Part shown: positions 5,748 through 6,635 of the stretch, one piece after another
Layout of the letters: every line of letters begins with the position of its first letter
Numbering within the stretch: position 1 is the stretch's first letter
Assembly (NCBI GenBank): GCA_016234955.1
Contig: JACRNN010000110.1
Location: 1-6,635 of the forward strand
Source: Deltaproteobacteria bacterium
GTDB taxonomy: Bacteria; Desulfobacterota; GWC2-55-46
Length of the DNA stretch: 6,635 bases
Direction of reading: 5' to 3'
Position numbers and translations under genes: made by a program
Notes under the pieces: model-generated
What the model was told of the DNA's origin: nothing
The model's database searches: none
What the model saw: only the letters and a program-made list of their open reading frames with translations

Positions 5748-5773
5748 AGGCATAAGAAACAGGCATAAGAAAC
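5748..5773 (+). repeat. 13-bp perfect tandem repeat
   Basis: AGGCATAAGAAAC occurs twice head to tail (5748-5760 and 5761-5773), ending three bases before the -35 of the riboswitch promoter. It may be a slippage product or a two-site binding region. Between the stop at 5707 and this repeat I see only a small GC-rich palindrome (CCGC-GGCTT-GCGG, 5720-5732). Confidence 0.75.
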
Positions 5774-5776
5774 TTC

Positions 5777-5806
5777 TTGACAGGGGGTATGCATTGCAAT
5801 TAAGAT
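5777..5806 (+). promoter_or_regulatory. Sigma70-like promoter of the ZTP riboswitch-rnf transcript
   Basis: A perfect -35 TTGACA (5777-5782), an 18-base spacer and TAAGAT (5801-5806, 4 of 6 to the -10 consensus). Initiation is expected near 5813, about 30 bases before the aptamer, which is the right geometry for a leader riboswitch. Confidence 0.6.
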
Positions 5807-5842
5807 AGGGGCCTAAAAACAGTGGGCGTCTACATAAAATGG

Positions 5843-5918
5843 TCTTCCGTGACTGACGGAATCAAGGTGGGACACCACCGTGGAGCGGGAGATATATCTG
5901 CAAGCCGACCGTCTGGGT
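5843..5918 (+). promoter_or_regulatory. ZTP riboswitch (pfl motif) aptamer upstream of rnfC
   Basis: The leader RNA shows the layout and conserved strings of the ZMP/ZTP-sensing riboswitch class. P1: TCTTCCGT (5843-5850) with GCGGGAGA (5885-5892), eight pairs including two G-U. The conserved segment GACTGACGGAA follows (5851-5861). P2: GGTGG (5866-5870) with CCACC (5875-5879), closed by loop GACA. The hallmark 3' part is GCCGACCGTCTGGG (5904-5917). The class's pseudoknot forms between GACGG (5855-5859) and CCGTC (5909-5913). The known class turns genes on when ZMP/ZTP builds up because 10-formyl-tetrahydrofolate is scarce, usually at purine and folate genes. Here the next gene is rnfC. The motif match is strong; ligand and control are inferred from the class. 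Confidence 0.9.
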
Positions 5919-5969
5919 AAAACAAGAGTCTTTATGCAAGAAAGACTCGTTTTGCCTTGACGGTTTTTT
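5908..5969 (+). terminator. Riboswitch-controlled intrinsic terminator
   Basis: A long stem-loop shares its 5' base with the aptamer. ACCGTC (5908-5913) pairs with GACGGT (5959-5964), GGGT (5915-5918) with GCCT (5954-5957), AAAAC (5919-5923) with GTTTT (5949-5953) and GAGTCTTT (5926-5933) with AAAGACTC (5941-5948), leaving loop ATGCAAG. T residues run from 5964 to 5969. Because 5908-5913 is also the 3' half of the aptamer pseudoknot, folding the aptamer and folding the terminator exclude each other. Ligand binding should therefore allow read-through into rnfC. Confidence 0.88.
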
Positions 5970-5992
5970 ATTGCCGTAACGCAAAGAAAAAC

Positions 5993-6021
5993 TTGACTGC
6001 CGCGGCCCGGCAGAGTATCAA
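5993..6021 (+). promoter_or_regulatory. Weak candidate promoter between the riboswitch terminator and rnfC
   Basis: TTGACT (5993-5998, 5 of 6), a 17-base spacer and TATCAA (6016-6021, 4 of 6). The spacer region contains the palindrome CTGCCG-N5-CGGCAG (5997-6013), which could be an operator or a hairpin. If active, it would give rnf transcription that escapes the riboswitch. Confidence 0.3.
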
Positions 6022-6041
6022 CTCAAGACCTCTATAAAGTT

Positions 6042-6635
6042 ATGGGATTAAAGACATTCGACAGGGGTATACACCCCGAGTACTACAAAGAGCTCACCTG
6101 CTCGAAGGCCATAGAAAAGGCCGTCCTTCCGAAGGTCGTGACGATCCCCCTTCAGCAACACGCCGGTGCGCCGTGCGAGCCGCTCGTCAAAAAGGGCGAC
6201 ATCGTGGAGGAAGGGCAGAAGATAGGCGACGTAAAGGCCTTTGTCTCGGCGCCCGTCCACGCCAGCATAAGCGGCAAGGTCAAGGACATAGAGCTCTGCC
6301 AGCACCCCAACGGGGTAAGGGTCCCGGCCATAGTCATAGAAGGCGACGGCAGGGAGAAGGACTGGGGGGCCGGCGCGGCAAGGCCCGACCTTTCGGCGTA
6401 TTCCCCTGAAGCCATAAGGGAGGCCGTGCGTGAGGCCGGCATAGTGGGCATGGGAGGGGCCGCGTTCCCCACCTCCGTAAAGCTCTCGCCCCCGAAGGGC
6501 AGGGCCATAGATACGGTGCTCCTGAACGGCTGCGAGTGCGAGCCGTACCTGACCGCCGACCACAGGATGATGGTCGAGGAGCCCGAGAAGGCCGTCTTCG
6601 GGCTCAAGGCCCTCATGAAGGCCACAGGGGCGTCA
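6042..6635 (+). CDS. rnfC: Ion-translocating Rnf complex subunit RnfC, N-terminal part (runs off window)
   Basis: The NADH-side peripheral subunit of the membrane Rnf complex, which couples electron flow between ferredoxin and NAD+ to Na+ or H+ transport. The frame is open to the last base, giving 198 codons of a protein usually around 440. Visible signatures are K-T-F-D-R-G-I-H-P (4-12), a lipoyl-like beta fold with G-D-I-V-E-E-G-Q-K-I-G and A-P-V-H-A-S-I-S-G-K-V (about 48-80), the glycine-rich G-M-G-G-A-A-F-P-T (136-144) of the FMN/NADH domain, and N-G-C-E-C-E-P-Y-L-T (162-171). The two 4Fe-4S cluster motifs would lie beyond the right edge. The ATG at 6042 begins at the usual RnfC N terminus, but no good Shine-Dalgarno precedes it (ATAAAG at best). 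It is the first gene after the ZTP riboswitch, 72 bases beyond the T tract, and probably heads an rnf operon, so that control would reach the whole complex. Confidence 0.95.
   Translation, partial: MGLKTFDRGIHPEYYKELTCSKAIEKAVLPKVVTIPLQQHAGAPCEPLVKKGDIVEEGQKIGDVKAFVSAPVHASISGKVKDIELCQHPNGVRVPAIVIEGDGREKDWGAGAARPDLSAYSPEAIREAVREAGIVGMGGAAFPTSVKLSPPKGRAIDTVLLNGCECEPYLTADHRMMVEEPEKAVFGLKALMKATGAS

Noticed and set aside
5843..5918. Tetrahydrofolate or cobalamin riboswitch instead of ZTP
   Set aside because: The GACTGACGGAA and GCCGACCGTCTGGG strings and their pseudoknot match the ZTP class; the conserved cobalamin box and the THF aptamer layout are not present.
6048..6563. Long - strand ORFs opposite rnfC
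   Set aside because: RnfC motifs are clear on the + strand; these are shadows of it.

Overview
The window looks like a chromosomal piece of an anaerobic, Gram-negative-type bacterium. The evidence is a selenocysteine-encoding gene, an Rnf complex subunit and an exported HtrA protease. Codon use is rich in ATA (Ile) and AGG (Arg) at moderately high GC, which I associate with Nitrospirota, Desulfobacterota and similar lineages. That placement is an inference and rests on no marker gene. All recognisable genes are on the + strand.

Layout. (1) 2-1474 is the 3' two-thirds of a copper-type P1B ATPase, cut by the left edge. (2) 1471-1664 is the out-of-frame tail of a second, different CopA, broken by a perfect 8-bp tandem duplication. 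(3) 1693-2490 is one gene that simple ORF calling splits in two. It is a GrdB-related selenoprotein with an in-frame TGA (2203-2205) read as Sec in a U-x-x-C motif, and a good bacterial SECIS hairpin follows directly. (4) 2491-2897 is non-coding. It holds a terminator, a GC-rich inverted-repeat element of about 100 bp, a second terminator-like hairpin and a candidate promoter. (5) 2898-3629 is a family 2 glycosyltransferase. It overlaps by ATGA with (6) 3626-4634, an HtrA/DegP-type serine protease whose PDZ domain is broken by a small out-of-frame deletion. (7) 4635-5017 is non-coding and carries several palindromic repeats with an AGCTTG(G)CT core, plus a strong sigma70-like promoter with a 19-bp palindromic operator in its spacer. 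(8) 5018-5707 encodes an unrecognised four-helix membrane protein with a histidine-rich extramembrane loop. (9) 5708-6041 is non-coding and carries a promoter, a ZTP (pfl-motif) riboswitch and a long intrinsic terminator that shares bases with the aptamer. (10) From 6042 to the right edge is the N-terminal part of rnfC.

Working together. The most striking arrangement is a complete ZTP riboswitch expression platform in front of an Rnf operon. ZTP/ZMP signals shortage of 10-formyl-tetrahydrofolate, and Rnf couples reduced ferredoxin to NAD+ and an ion gradient. The layout therefore suggests that folate one-carbon status sets expression of a respiratory energy-conserving complex. The second highlight is the compact selenoprotein with its SECIS. 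The left part also shows decay and rearrangement: a relic copA tail, a broken htrA and dispersed palindromes. I saw no tRNA, rRNA, CRISPR array or transposase gene.
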